Below, in pieces: positions 1 to 7,724 of a DNA stretch of 64,000 nt (positions are counted from its first letter, which is position 1; each line of letters opens with the position of its first letter). Origin of the DNA: DASYXT01 sp035934555 (GTDB lineage: Bacteria > Verrucomicrobiota > Verrucomicrobiia > Limisphaerales > UBA8199). The position numbers and the translations under genes were made by a program. Under the pieces are notes generated by a model, which worked only from the letters and a program-made list of their open reading frames with translations, did no database searches and was not told the DNA's origin. Where the stretch lies: the NCBI GenBank assembly GCA_035934555.1, contig DASYXT010000039.1, positions 62,001-126,000 of the forward strand. Reading direction: 5' to 3'.

Positions 1-1
1 T

Positions 2-346
2 GCCGGCATTAACAGCCTGCGCGGCGTGGGCGTCAGCGAGGCGCCGCGCGGCACGCTGTTCCACGATTACACGGTGGACCGCGATGGGTTGCTCAAGAAG
101 GTGAACCTAATCGTCGCCACGGGGCAGAATAACCTCGCGATGAATCGCACCGTCGCGCAGATCGCCCGCCATTACGTCCGCGGCAAGGATATTCCCGAGC
201 CGATGCTCAACCGAATCGAGCACGGCATCCGCTGTTACGACCCTTGCCTGAGCTGCTCGACCCATGCGGTTGGCCAGATGCCGTTGCAAATTCGTCTGCT
301 CGGGCCTGATGGCTCCCTGGTGCACGAGGTCACGCGCGGGTTTTGA
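2..346 (+). CDS. [NiFe] hydrogenase large subunit, group 3 type (3' end only)
   Basis: This is the C-terminal 114 residues of the catalytic large subunit, open at the left window edge. The motif DPCLSCSTHA near the end is the second pair of cysteines that hold the Ni-Fe site; the first pair lies outside the window. The DPCxxCxxH form and the tail after it match cytosolic group 3 enzymes (MvhA/HoxH type), which exchange electrons with NAD(P) or ferredoxin partners. The tail of about 30 residues beyond the His is what the maturation endopeptidase removes, and that protease gene starts 10 bp downstream. The subgroup cannot be fixed from this fragment. Confidence 0.88.
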   Translation, partial: AGINSLRGVGVSEAPRGTLFHDYTVDRDGLLKKVNLIVATGQNNLAMNRTVAQIARHYVRGKDIPEPMLNRIEHGIRCYDPCLSCSTHAVGQMPLQIRLLGPDGSLVHEVTRGF

Positions 347-355
347 GGCGCTGGT

Positions 356-781
356 ATGCTGCTGATCGGCTATGGCAATACGCTGCGCAGCGATGACGGG
401 GTCGGGCCAAAGTTGGCCGAAGCCGCGGCGGGTTTAGGGTTGCCCGGGTTGGAGACGTTGGTTTGCGCGCTGCTGACGCCCGAGCTCGCCGAGCCCATCT
501 CGCGCGCCGACCGCGTGGTGTTTGTCGATGCGGCGGTTGCTGGCTCAGCCGGCGTGGAACTCCGGGAGATTTCACCCGCTCAAAGCTCACAGCTCATGGC
601 GCATGCCGCCGAGCCGCGAACGATGCTGGCGCTGGCCCGGGATGTGTTTGGTCACGCGCCCTTCGCGTGGCTGTTAACCATCCCCGTTGAAAATATGGAA
701 TTAGGGGAAACCCTTTCGCCTTTGGCACAAAGCGGACTCAGCCAGGGCCTCGAGCAGGTGCGGCGGCTCGTGCTTAAGTAA
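356..781 (+). CDS. hydrogenase maturation protease (HyaD/HoxW family)
   Basis: This 141-aa endopeptidase should remove the C-terminal tail of the hydrogenase large subunit after nickel insertion. The N-terminus carries the family signature GYGNTLRSDDGVG with the metal-binding Asp, followed by the second acidic motif VDAAV around residue 60. Length is normal for the family (about 140-170 aa). It lies 10 bp downstream of the large subunit gene, the usual arrangement, so the two are almost certainly co-transcribed. The fit to the upstream DPCxxC tail supports the assignment. Confidence 0.9.
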   Translation: MLLIGYGNTLRSDDGVGPKLAEAAAGLGLPGLETLVCALLTPELAEPISRADRVVFVDAAVAGSAGVELREISPAQSSQLMAHAAEPRTMLALARDVFGHAPFAWLLTIPVENMELGETLSPLAQSGLSQGLEQVRRLVLK

Positions 782-845
782 TTCGTCAGGCGGGGCAAGC
801 TGTCCTGATTCCAGCCACGGTTGTCCTCGTTCTGGACGCTCCAGG

Positions 846-1226
846 CTAATTCGGCGTGTCCTGCGGGAGAGCGTGTGTCACCGGATAAATCTGGCAGGCG
901 GCTTTGACATTGAGATTGTTAATGAGGTAACTGGTCCCGAACGTGGTGCCCGGGCCGGCGGCCGGGCAAGTTACATTGCTCTTAAGGTAGCTGCTGATGT
1001 CGGTGTACAGAGGAACGGAATTGGTCGCCTGCTTGGTTTCCAGTGCCCATTGTGCCTTGGCTGCCTCAATTTGCCGCAGGTTATTGATACAAGTATTGGT
1101 CTGGGAAGTTGTGCGGGCGTGGACCCATTGGGGCACGGCTATGCAGGCCAGCAGGCCGATCAACATGACCACGATCATGATCTCGATCAGGGTGAAGCCT
1201 GCTTGTGGCGAATGGTTCTCTTTCAT
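846..1226 (-). CDS. type II/IV pseudopilin-like protein (prepilin-type N-terminus)
   Basis: The protein has a short basic leader and the prepilin peptidase site G-FTLIE followed by a hydrophobic helix (IMIVVMLIGLLACIAVPQW), the hallmark of type IV pilins and type II secretion pseudopilins. About 126 aa from the ATG at 1226. A longer reading frame reaches 1304, but its extra N-terminus would put 26 unrelated residues before the leader, so I prefer 1226. The C-terminal part has several cysteines and resembles short verrucomicrobial G/H-class pseudopilins that occur in many copies per genome. No other pilus gene is adjacent; the pilus operon in this window is 38 kb away. Confidence 0.85.
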   Translation of the reverse strand: MKENHSPQAGFTLIEIMIVVMLIGLLACIAVPQWVHARTTSQTNTCINNLRQIEAAKAQWALETKQATNSVPLYTDISSYLKSNVTCPAAGPGTTFGTSYLINNLNVKAACQIYPVTHALPQDTPN

Positions 1227-1335
1227 TGCTTCTGTTGTTTCGCTCACCCGTTGCCGAGCGCAGTCGGTCCCTGAATCCAGCTCTGCGCAACGGTTGAAGC
1301 GCAATCTAGAAACAATGAAGCACCTTGGATGCCAA

Positions 1336-2217
1336 CTATTTGTCTTCCTTGAGCACGGCCAGGAACTGTTTCATCGCCGGCGAAAGAACCTTGTTCTTCT
1401 TATAAATCGCCGCCAAGGGCCGGAAAAATTCCCCGTCATCCAGTGCGACTTGCGCCAGCGTTTGCTTGTTGACTTCCTGCAGCACGGTGCCTTGCGGGAC
1501 GATGGCGACGCCGGCATCAATTTCCACCGCGCGTTTCACCGTCTCAATATTGTCAAATTCCATCACGTGTTGCACGTGCACCGAATGGTCTTTGAGGATT
1601 TTATCGAGCGCTTTGCGGGTGGGGATGTCCGGCTCGAACCCAATAAACTTCTGGCCATTAAGGGTTTTGAGGCGCAGGGTCTTGGATTTGGCCAAAGCAT
1701 GGTTGGGGTGGCAGATCAAGACCAGCGGTTCCTTGCGGAGCGGGAAAATTTCGAGTTTGTTGTCGCGAACGGGGTAAGCCACCAGCCCGATGTCCACCAC
1801 GTTGCCAATGACGTCTTCATACACCTGGTTGGCGCGGCGATACTCGACATGCACGTTGACGGTCGGGTAGGCCTTAAGGAACTTCTTCAGGTATGGCGGC
1901 AAATCGTGCAGGCCGATGCTGTAGATGGTCGCGACCCGGATCGTGCCGGAAATGATTTCTTTGATTTCCTGCAGCTTGCTGTGCAGGGATTCATAAGTCT
2001 GGATGACCTGTTTGCTGTAGTCGTAAAGGACCTGGCCTTCGCGGGTGAGCCGGAAGTGCTTTTTGCTGCGCTCGATGAGCAGGGATTTGAAAAACCGCTC
2101 CAGCGAGCTGATCTGCTGGCTCACGGCTGATTGGGTGACTTGGTTGATTTCCGCGGCCTTGGTAAAGCTTTCCGTCTCGGCCAAATCGCAGAACACCTTC
2201 AGACTCTCGATTTGCAT
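1336..2217 (-). CDS. LysR family transcriptional regulator (CysB/CbbR-like)
   Basis: 293 aa, the normal length for LysR regulators. Residues 1-60 form the winged helix-turn-helix (SFTKAAEINQVTQSAVSQQIS), and residues 90-290 the periplasmic-binding-protein-like effector domain. It is transcribed away from trigger factor, from which it is separated by about 180 bp. LysR proteins often control a divergent gene, but trigger factor is an unlikely target, so autoregulation or remote targets are more plausible. Ligand unknown. Confidence 0.93.
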   Translation of the reverse strand: MQIESLKVFCDLAETESFTKAAEINQVTQSAVSQQISSLERFFKSLLIERSKKHFRLTREGQVLYDYSKQVIQTYESLHSKLQEIKEIISGTIRVATIYSIGLHDLPPYLKKFLKAYPTVNVHVEYRRANQVYEDVIGNVVDIGLVAYPVRDNKLEIFPLRKEPLVLICHPNHALAKSKTLRLKTLNGQKFIGFEPDIPTRKALDKILKDHSVHVQHVMEFDNIETVKRAVEIDAGVAIVPQGTVLQEVNKQTLAQVALDDGEFFRPLAAIYKKNKVLSPAMKQFLAVLKEDK

Positions 2218-2302
2218 AAGGCATGGAAATACTCAATTCCGGCGAATCAGTCAACTAATGATTTGCTAAAAAGTTCTGATGGAGCACCGCACTTCCGCTG
2301 TC

Positions 2303-2332
2303 TTGACGCGCGCCCCGGCATTGCCTTATGGT
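2303..2332 (+). promoter_or_regulatory. putative sigma-70 promoter of tig
   Basis: TTGACG at 2303-2308 and TATGGT at 2327-2332, spaced 18 bp, about 68 bp before the trigger factor start. It lies between the divergent LysR and tig genes. Prediction from consensus only. Confidence 0.4.
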
Positions 2333-2399
2333 TTGCGGCTCCTGGGATGCATCCGGGCCGTGCCTGGACTTTTAGCGTACTTAACGGAAAGGTTTGCTT

Positions 2400-3719
2400 G
2401 TGAACGTAACAGTAGAAAATCTGGCCGCTTGCAAAAAGCTGATGCGGGTCGAGGTCGAGAACGAGAAGGTCGAGCAGGCCTTCGAAAAGGTTACTCGCGA
2501 ATTTCAGCGACAGGCGGCCTTTCCCGGTTTTCGCCCCGGTAAAGCCCCGCGCGATATGGTGGTGCGCAAGTACGCCAAGGACATCGAAGCCGAGGTGCGC
2601 AAGCAGCTTTTATCCGATTACTACAAGCAAGCGGTTGACCAGCAAAAGCTCGACGTGCTGGGCCGGCCGGACATCGAGGAAATCCAGTTCACGCGCGGGC
2701 AACCGTTCCAGTTCGCGGCCACGCTCGAAACGGCGCCCGAGTTCGAATTGCCCGAATACCGCGGCATCCCCCTGAAACGGGAAGCGCGCGAAGTGACCGA
2801 GGAGGATATTGCGCGGGCGCTGGACACCTTACGCCAGGCACAAACCAGCTACAAAACCGTGGAGCGCCCCGCCGCTAGTGGGGATGTCGTGGTGGTGAGC
2901 TATACCGGGCAGGTCGAAGGCAAACCGATCACGGAACTGGCACCTAACGCCAAAAGCCTGGCGGAACAGAAGAATTTTTGGGTCGAGATCGGCGCGAATA
3001 CGTTCCTGCCGGGGTTCGCCGAACAACTGCTGGGCGCCAAGGTGGGCGAGCATCGCCAGGTGATGATTGATTTCCCGCCGGATTTTGTCACTCCGGAGCT
3101 TGCCGGCAAAAAGGGTGTGTTCCAGTCCGAGGTTGGGGAGATTAAAGAAAAGGTTTTGCCGGCTTTGGACGAGGCTTTCGCCAAGGGCTTTGGAGCAGAA
3201 AGCCTGGAGAAGCTGCGGGAGGGGGTGCGCCGGGACCTGACGAATGAACTCGAGCACAAACAAAGCCGCAGCTTGCGCAACCAACTCGTTGGTTCGTTGC
3301 TCAATCGCGTCAATTTCGAGTTGCCGGAGAGCGCGGTCGCCCAGGAAACGCGGCATGTCGTTTATGAACTGGTCCAGGAAAACGCCAAACGCGGCGTCTC
3401 GCGCGACGTGATCGAGAAGGAGAAGGACCAGATTTACGCCGCCGCGACGCAGAACGCCAAAGAGCGGGTAAAGGTGGCGTTTCTCATGCAGAAAATTGCC
3501 GAGAAGGAAGACATCAAAATCTCGCAGCAGGAAGTCGCCGAGCGCATCAACCATTTGGCAGCCGTGTACCAAATTCCCGCGGAAAAGTTTCTGCGCGACT
3601 TGCAGAAGCGGAATGGTTTGATCGAGATCTATGACCAGATCATGAACGAGAAGGTGCTGGCATTCCTGCAGCAAAACGCCAAAATCGAAGACGTTCCCCC
3701 CGGCACCCCAAGCGCCTAA
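2400..3719 (+). CDS. tig: trigger factor, ribosome-associated chaperone and peptidyl-prolyl isomerase
   Basis: Binds the ribosome exit tunnel and shields nascent chains. The N-terminal ribosome-binding domain (residues about 1-115) contains the signature GFRPGKAP, the FKBP-type isomerase domain lies around 150-245 (GDVVVVSYTGQ), and the rest is the helical chaperone domain. Length (439 aa) is typical. I take GTG at 2400 as start because the purine-rich GGAAAGG at 2386-2392 is then 7 bp upstream; the in-frame TTG at 2394 would leave only 1 bp. Its stop overlaps that of the convergent pyrB by 4 bp. Unlike many bacteria, clpP/clpX does not follow. Confidence 0.96.
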   Translation: MNVTVENLAACKKLMRVEVENEKVEQAFEKVTREFQRQAAFPGFRPGKAPRDMVVRKYAKDIEAEVRKQLLSDYYKQAVDQQKLDVLGRPDIEEIQFTRGQPFQFAATLETAPEFELPEYRGIPLKREAREVTEEDIARALDTLRQAQTSYKTVERPAASGDVVVVSYTGQVEGKPITELAPNAKSLAEQKNFWVEIGANTFLPGFAEQLLGAKVGEHRQVMIDFPPDFVTPELAGKKGVFQSEVGEIKEKVLPALDEAFAKGFGAESLEKLREGVRRDLTNELEHKQSRSLRNQLVGSLLNRVNFELPESAVAQETRHVVYELVQENAKRGVSRDVIEKEKDQIYAAATQNAKERVKVAFLMQKIAEKEDIKISQQEVAERINHLAAVYQIPAEKFLRDLQKRNGLIEIYDQIMNEKVLAFLQQNAKIEDVPPGTPSA

Positions 3720-4660
3720 GCTGGCGCGACCTCTTGCGGGCCCTTGCCGCCGGTGACCAGGAACAACACCGCCATTCGCACCGCCAGTCCATTGGTGACC
3801 TGGTTTAAAATTACCGAGCGAGCGCAGTCGGCGATTTCGCTGTCAATTTCCACCCCGCGGTTAATCGGGCCGGGGTGCATGATGAGCGCATCGGGTTTGG
3901 TGCGTGACAACCGTGCCTTGGTGAGACCGAACAGGCTGGAATACTCCCCGAGGCTGGGGAACATGCTCTTGCGCTGGCGTTCGTGCTGGATCCGCAACAG
4001 ATTGATGATGTCGGCGTCGCGAATGGCTTCTTCGACGTCGTAGGTGACCCGGCAGCCCATCTGCTCGAAGACGCGCGGCACCAATGTCGCAGGCCCGCAC
4101 ACGGTCACTTTGGCCCCCAACTTCGTCAGAGCCCAGATGTCGGAGCGCGCCACACGGCTGTACAGTACATCTCCCAGGATCGTCACATTTAACCCAGCGA
4201 TGCGGCCTTTGCGTTCGCGGATCGTGAAGGCGTCCAGCAAGGCTTGCGTCGGATGCTCGTGCGCGCCATCGCCCGCGTTGATCACACTGGCGTTGAGCAC
4301 ACGCGAAAGGAACTGCGGCGCCCCCGAGGCGCTGTGCCGGATGACAATCAAATCCGTATTCAGCGCTTCGAGGTTCCTTGCAGTGTCTTTGAGCGTTTCA
4401 CCCTTTTTTAACGACGAGGCCTCAGCAGTAAAGTTGATGATGTCCGCCGAGAGGCGCTGCTCGGATAGTTCGAAGCTGATACGGGTTCGGGTGGAGGGTT
4501 CGACAAACAGGTTGACGACCGTTTTTCCGCGCAAAGCGGGAACTTTCTTGATCGCGCGTTCACCGACGGCCTTAAACGCGCGCGCGGTGTCCAGCACCAG
4601 GTTGATGTCTGCCACCGAAAGCGATTCGATATCCAATAGATGTTTGCGGTTCCAGCTCAT
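3716..4660 (-). CDS. pyrB: aspartate carbamoyltransferase catalytic subunit
   Basis: Catalyses carbamoyl phosphate plus aspartate to N-carbamoylaspartate, the committed step of pyrimidine synthesis. The carbamoyl phosphate loop STRTR is at residues 56-60 and the mobile SLKKGE loop at about 83-88; HPTQALLDAFT and the C-terminal HPGPINRG motif are also present. 314 aa is the standard length. It lies 6 bp behind pyrR on the same strand, so the two form an operon. No pyrI or pyrC follows; the gene runs into the convergent tig, overlapping by 4 bp. Confidence 0.97.
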   Translation of the reverse strand: MSWNRKHLLDIESLSVADINLVLDTARAFKAVGERAIKKVPALRGKTVVNLFVEPSTRTRISFELSEQRLSADIINFTAEASSLKKGETLKDTARNLEALNTDLIVIRHSASGAPQFLSRVLNASVINAGDGAHEHPTQALLDAFTIRERKGRIAGLNVTILGDVLYSRVARSDIWALTKLGAKVTVCGPATLVPRVFEQMGCRVTYDVEEAIRDADIINLLRIQHERQRKSMFPSLGEYSSLFGLTKARLSRTKPDALIMHPGPINRGVEIDSEIADCARSVILNQVTNGLAVRMAVLFLVTGGKGPQEVAPA

Positions 4661-4666
4661 AGGGTT

Positions 4667-5212
4667 TTAGAAAGGTCTTTCTGATTTCTCCAAAACGACT
4701 TCATCGGCCCCGCCGGACTCGTCCAAACGGACGTGAATATTCTCGCCTGGGGCGGTCGGGACATTCTTGCCGACAAAGTCCGCTTTGATGGGCAACTCGC
4801 GGTGGCCGCGATCGATCAGCACCGCCAACTGGATGCGCCGGGGCCGGCCGAAATCGTTCAGCGCGTCCATCGCGGCGCGGATCGTTCGGCCGCTAAACAA
4901 CACGTCATCGACGAGGACCACCGTTTTGCCGGTCACGTCGAAGGGGATCAGGGTCGGGTGGATATCCGGCGCGGCCCGCTGGTCCAGGTCATCACGATGC
5001 ATGCTGACATCCAGTTGGCCGCTCGGGACCGCATGCCCCCAAATCGTTGCCAGCAGAACTTGCAACCGCTGGGCGACCGGCACGCCTCCACGTTGGATAC
5101 CGACGAGGACCACTTCGTGGCTGGCTTCATCGCGTTCGGCGATTTCGTGGGCAATCCGGGTCAAGGCGCGTTGGATCGCCTGGCCGTTTAAAATCTGTGT
5201 CGTTTCAGGCAT
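4667..5212 (-). CDS. pyrR: bifunctional pyr operon regulator / uracil phosphoribosyltransferase
   Basis: 181 aa of the type I phosphoribosyltransferase fold. The PRPP-binding motif VVLVDDVLFSGRT is at residues 98-110, and the run of basic and acidic residues around 64-90 matches PyrR (DISMHRDDL-type). In Gram-positives PyrR-UMP binds pyr leader RNA and promotes termination; it also makes UMP from uracil. It is first gene of pyrR-pyrB, fitting a regulatory role. I could not find a convincing PyrR-binding loop or attenuator in the 400 bp upstream, so the regulatory mode here is open. Confidence 0.93.
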   Translation of the reverse strand: MPETTQILNGQAIQRALTRIAHEIAERDEASHEVVLVGIQRGGVPVAQRLQVLLATIWGHAVPSGQLDVSMHRDDLDQRAAPDIHPTLIPFDVTGKTVVLVDDVLFSGRTIRAAMDALNDFGRPRRIQLAVLIDRGHRELPIKADFVGKNVPTAPGENIHVRLDESGGADEVVLEKSERPF

Positions 5213-5298
5213 AGGGTTATGGGTCGGTTGAGAGCGAAATTGGAACAGAAGGCAACGAACGAAATAAAAGGAAAGCGTCCCCTCGGCGGTGCTGGCGC

Positions 5299-5366
5299 CG
5301 GAGCGCAGACTTTAGTCCGCAGCAACATTCGAAATTCTCGCCCAACCCGACCTCGCTCCGGACTAA
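5299..5366. repeat. REP/BIME-like paired-hairpin element, copy A (right arm incomplete)
   Basis: The left arm reads GGAGCGCAGACTTTAGTCCG then CAGCAA, and is shared with three other copies (23430-23520, 27566-27689, 39084-39197). The right arm keeps only CTCCGGACTAA, so this copy is eroded. It lies in the 399-bp stretch 5213-5611 upstream of pyrR; apart from it and the hairpin at 5566-5585 I see nothing recognisable in that stretch. Confidence 0.7.
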
Positions 5367-5565
5367 CCCCCCACTCCACACGCCTTCACTGAAGGGATAC
5401 CAAGGAAAACGACCCATCAAGAAGCCAGTCGTCTCTGCGGAAAGGGTAGGGAATCGGCGGCCCACAGCAAGGGCCCCGGGCATGCTTTTGTCCCGTATGG
5501 ATGCCTTCGTGGCTTGCTGTTGAGTCCTGAATCTTGCCGGCAGTATCAGACGGTTCATAGTCCTT

Positions 5566-5585
5566 GGCAGCCTCACAGGGCTGCC
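5566..5585 (-). terminator. possible hairpin terminator downstream of the small gene
   Basis: A perfect 7-bp stem (GGCAGCC / GGCTGCC, 6-nt loop) sits 26 bp past the stop of the minus-strand gene ending at 5612. There is no T-run, so intrinsic termination is uncertain. Confidence 0.3.
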
Positions 5586-5611
5586 TTAAAGGAGCACCGG
5601 CCGAATTTGCC

Positions 5612-5860
5612 TCAGTGGGTGGCCGCTTGCCGGCTCCTGCGCCACTTCGAGCGGTGCTTGATTATCCAATCAGTCAGTGCCCGTTCAAAACCGATGTCCC
5701 GGCCGGCCTTTTCTGACTCAATCCACTTGTGCTTCAGGATTTCCTCTCGCTCTGCCTGGAACTCCCGGTAAAGAGACGAGTTCTTCAGCAGATCGTTGGA
5801 CGACAGGGCGTCTTTCGCTTCATCAGACATATTCGCTCGCTCAGATGTTTGCGATGCCAT
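5612..5860 (-). CDS. conserved small protein of unknown function
   Basis: About 82 aa from the ATG at 5860 (a second ATG at 5830 would give 72 aa). The C-terminal half, with the pattern Y-x2-F-x2-E-x2-EI-x3-KW-x2-SEKAG-x-DIG-x3-A-x2-DW-x3-HR-x2-W, looks like a small helical domain I have seen as a conserved stand-alone hypothetical protein in diverse bacteria. The first residues are poorly conserved-looking. No signal peptide or membrane segment. A longer frame to 6058 reads through low-complexity heptad repeats and is not believable. Function unknown. Confidence 0.65.
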   Translation of the reverse strand: MASQTSERANMSDEAKDALSSNDLLKNSSLYREFQAEREEILKHKWIESEKAGRDIGFERALTDWIIKHRSKWRRSRQAATH

Positions 5861-5981
5861 ATCTAACCACCGCACGGATCCCTTGACAACCCTAAACTGC
5901 ACTTTCCATACCGTATGTTCATGCGATACAAAATCAAGTCCCAAACCCGCAGCACGTTGAATCCGTGCGATTTCCACGTGC

Positions 5982-6044
5982 CCTCTGCCGTTGCCTCCTG
6001 GCTCCTGATCTCTGACTTCTGCCCTCCGCCCTCCGCCCTTTGGC
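5982..6044. repeat. degenerate heptanucleotide tandem repeat, nine units
   Basis: Nine consecutive 7-bp units, from CCTCTGC through CTCTGAC, TTCTGCC, CTCCGCC (twice) to CTTTGGC, lie just past the stop of the minus-strand mrp gene. The period is exactly 7 with a recurring CTG/CCG core. Four other tracts of the same period occur in the window. Confidence 0.7.
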
Positions 6045-6054
6045 TCTGCCCCTC

Positions 6055-7104
6055 TCACCTGAGCCGTTGCTCAAGGTCCGATGCCACGCTCAAGAATGCC
6101 TGCGCCGGTGCCTCGCTCGGAGCAGACACGACCACCGGCACACCTTGGTCGCCGGCTTCTCTAATCTGTGTGAACAGAGGTATTTCGCCGAGGAAGGGAA
6201 CATTTTGGCGCACCGCCTCCGCTTTGCCGCCGCCGTGACCGAAAATCTCCACCCGTTCACCGCCCGGGGTCGTAAAATAACTCATGTTCTCCACAATACC
6301 CAAAATGGGCACATTAACCTTTTGAAACATGGCGATGCCTTTACGCACCACGCCAAGTGATGCCTCCTGCGGGGTGGTCACGATCACGCCTCCATCCAAA
6401 GGCACTGTTTGGCATAGAGTTAATTGTGCGTCGCCGGTTCCAGGTGGCAAATCCACCAGCAAGAAGTCCAGGGTGCCCCAGGCGACTGAGCTGAAGAATT
6501 GTTGAATCGTCTTCATGATCATCGGCCCACGCCAAATCACCGGCTGATCATCCTCCAACAGCAACCCAATGCTCATCAGCTTCACACCGTGATTGGCTGG
6601 CGGCACCATCTTCTCATCCGCGCTCAAGGTCGGTTTCTCGTGAATCCCCATCATCAGCGGGGTTGAGGGGCCATAAATATCGCAATCCAAAAGTCCCACC
6701 TTCCGGCCGTGGTGTGCCAGCGCGCAGGCCAGATTCACCGACACCGTTGATTTCCCCACACCGCCCTTGCCGCTGGCAATCGCGACGATGCGCGCCACGC
6801 CGGGGACTTTGCCGGGTTGGGGCGGCATCGGTCCACCTGGCGTTGCGCCTGGCGCCGACGCGGGCTGATTCACTTCGACATAGACGGCCGTCACTCCGGA
6901 AATCCCGCGTAATGCCCTTTCGCTTTCGGCCTTTATTTGCTGGGCGGCCTCACGGTTGGGGGTGGTCAGGTTCATCACCACACTGACCGCGCCGGCGTTT
7001 AGCGCCACCTGTTTGACTAACCCGAAGGACACCACATCCCGGCTGTAGCCGGGATACTTCACTGATTTTAATGCGTTAAGGACGTCGCTTTCGCTCAATG
7101 CCAT
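6055..7104 (-). CDS. Mrp/ApbC-type P-loop ATPase, Fe-S cluster carrier family
   Basis: 349 aa with an N-terminal MIP18/DUF59 domain (residues about 1-80), a Pro/Gly-rich linker, and the deviant Walker A SGKGGVGKST at 111-120 of the Mrp/NBP35 family. DLPPGTGDAQLTL and the C-terminal IFGHGGG motif confirm it. The family carries Fe-S clusters to apoproteins in the cytoplasm. Unusually, the place where most Mrp/ApbC proteins have CxxC before IFGHGGG reads YFTTPGGERVEIFGHGGG (around residues 276-293), with no cysteine. Some homologues such as plant HCF101 and cyanobacterial forms also lack it, so loss of function is not implied. Confidence 0.93.
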   Translation of the reverse strand: MALSESDVLNALKSVKYPGYSRDVVSFGLVKQVALNAGAVSVVMNLTTPNREAAQQIKAESERALRGISGVTAVYVEVNQPASAPGATPGGPMPPQPGKVPGVARIVAIASGKGGVGKSTVSVNLACALAHHGRKVGLLDCDIYGPSTPLMMGIHEKPTLSADEKMVPPANHGVKLMSIGLLLEDDQPVIWRGPMIMKTIQQFFSSVAWGTLDFLLVDLPPGTGDAQLTLCQTVPLDGGVIVTTPQEASLGVVRKGIAMFQKVNVPILGIVENMSYFTTPGGERVEIFGHGGGKAEAVRQNVPFLGEIPLFTQIREAGDQGVPVVVSAPSEAPAQAFLSVASDLEQRLR

Positions 7105-7261
7105 AGCCCCCCATAATCAGGCCTGGATTTGGCCTGTCAATGCTGGCGGGCCCTGAGTCCTGGGCAACGGCGATGGTTACTTCAACCCCTTGCGACTACG
7201 CCTTCAGCTCGGCATCCGACAAAGGGACAGGACATACGCGCCGAGGTTCATCAACAACCTC

Positions 7262-7633
7262 TTACGGCATGCCAGGTATTCGCAGTATAATTGGCTTGAA
7301 TTGTTTCCGGCCCGCTGAACCCGTGCGAGTGGGAGCCGGAGTTGGCAGATCGGGAGAGCCAGCAAGCAGGACGGTTACCGCTCCAGCGCGCGACCAAATA
7401 AGCTCCGCATGCCCCCTGTCCGCATGCCGGAAAGCGAGTCGAAGGAAGGCCAGCAGAAACACAATCGCGATCAGCACCCCGGGAAACAATTGCGACCAGA
7501 AGTGCGTCAATAGAAACTCATAGTAAAGCTTTTCCCCCACCGGGTTCGGCGGGGAGACTGCGTTATCCGCAAGGAGGCTCCAAGGAAACCCAGCCAGCAT
7601 GGCGGCCAGCCCTATGGCCTTCGCCGTTCTCAT
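7262..7633 (-). CDS. small exported membrane protein, unknown function
   Basis: 123 aa. A cleavable-looking signal peptide (MRTAKAIGLAAMLAGFPWSLLA) is followed by one strong membrane helix at residues about 50-66 (PGVLIAIVFLLAFLRLAF). The C-terminal 40 residues are Pro/Arg-rich and look non-conserved, so the frame may run beyond an older stop. No family recognised. It lies alone between mrp and the GH42-like gene on the same strand. Confidence 0.5.
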   Translation of the reverse strand: MRTAKAIGLAAMLAGFPWSLLADNAVSPPNPVGEKLYYEFLLTHFWSQLFPGVLIAIVFLLAFLRLAFRHADRGHAELIWSRAGAVTVLLAGSPDLPTPAPTRTGSAGRKQFKPIILRIPGMP

Positions 7634-7724
7634 GGAAATACCCTCGTCTTTTCTATCATTTTGTAAAGGAGCCTTAGGGGAGCCACAGCCCTTTTTTGGA
7701 CCAAAGCTGGCATAGGCTGCAGTG

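Noticed and set aside
997..2130. 377-aa plus-strand frame
   Set aside because: Antisense to the LysR regulator and the pseudopilin; no domain and no ribosome binding site.
5213..5611. A PyrR-responsive attenuator upstream of pyrR
   Set aside because: I found no convincing binding loop followed by terminator and antiterminator stems on the minus strand; only the eroded repeat and a hairpin without T-run.
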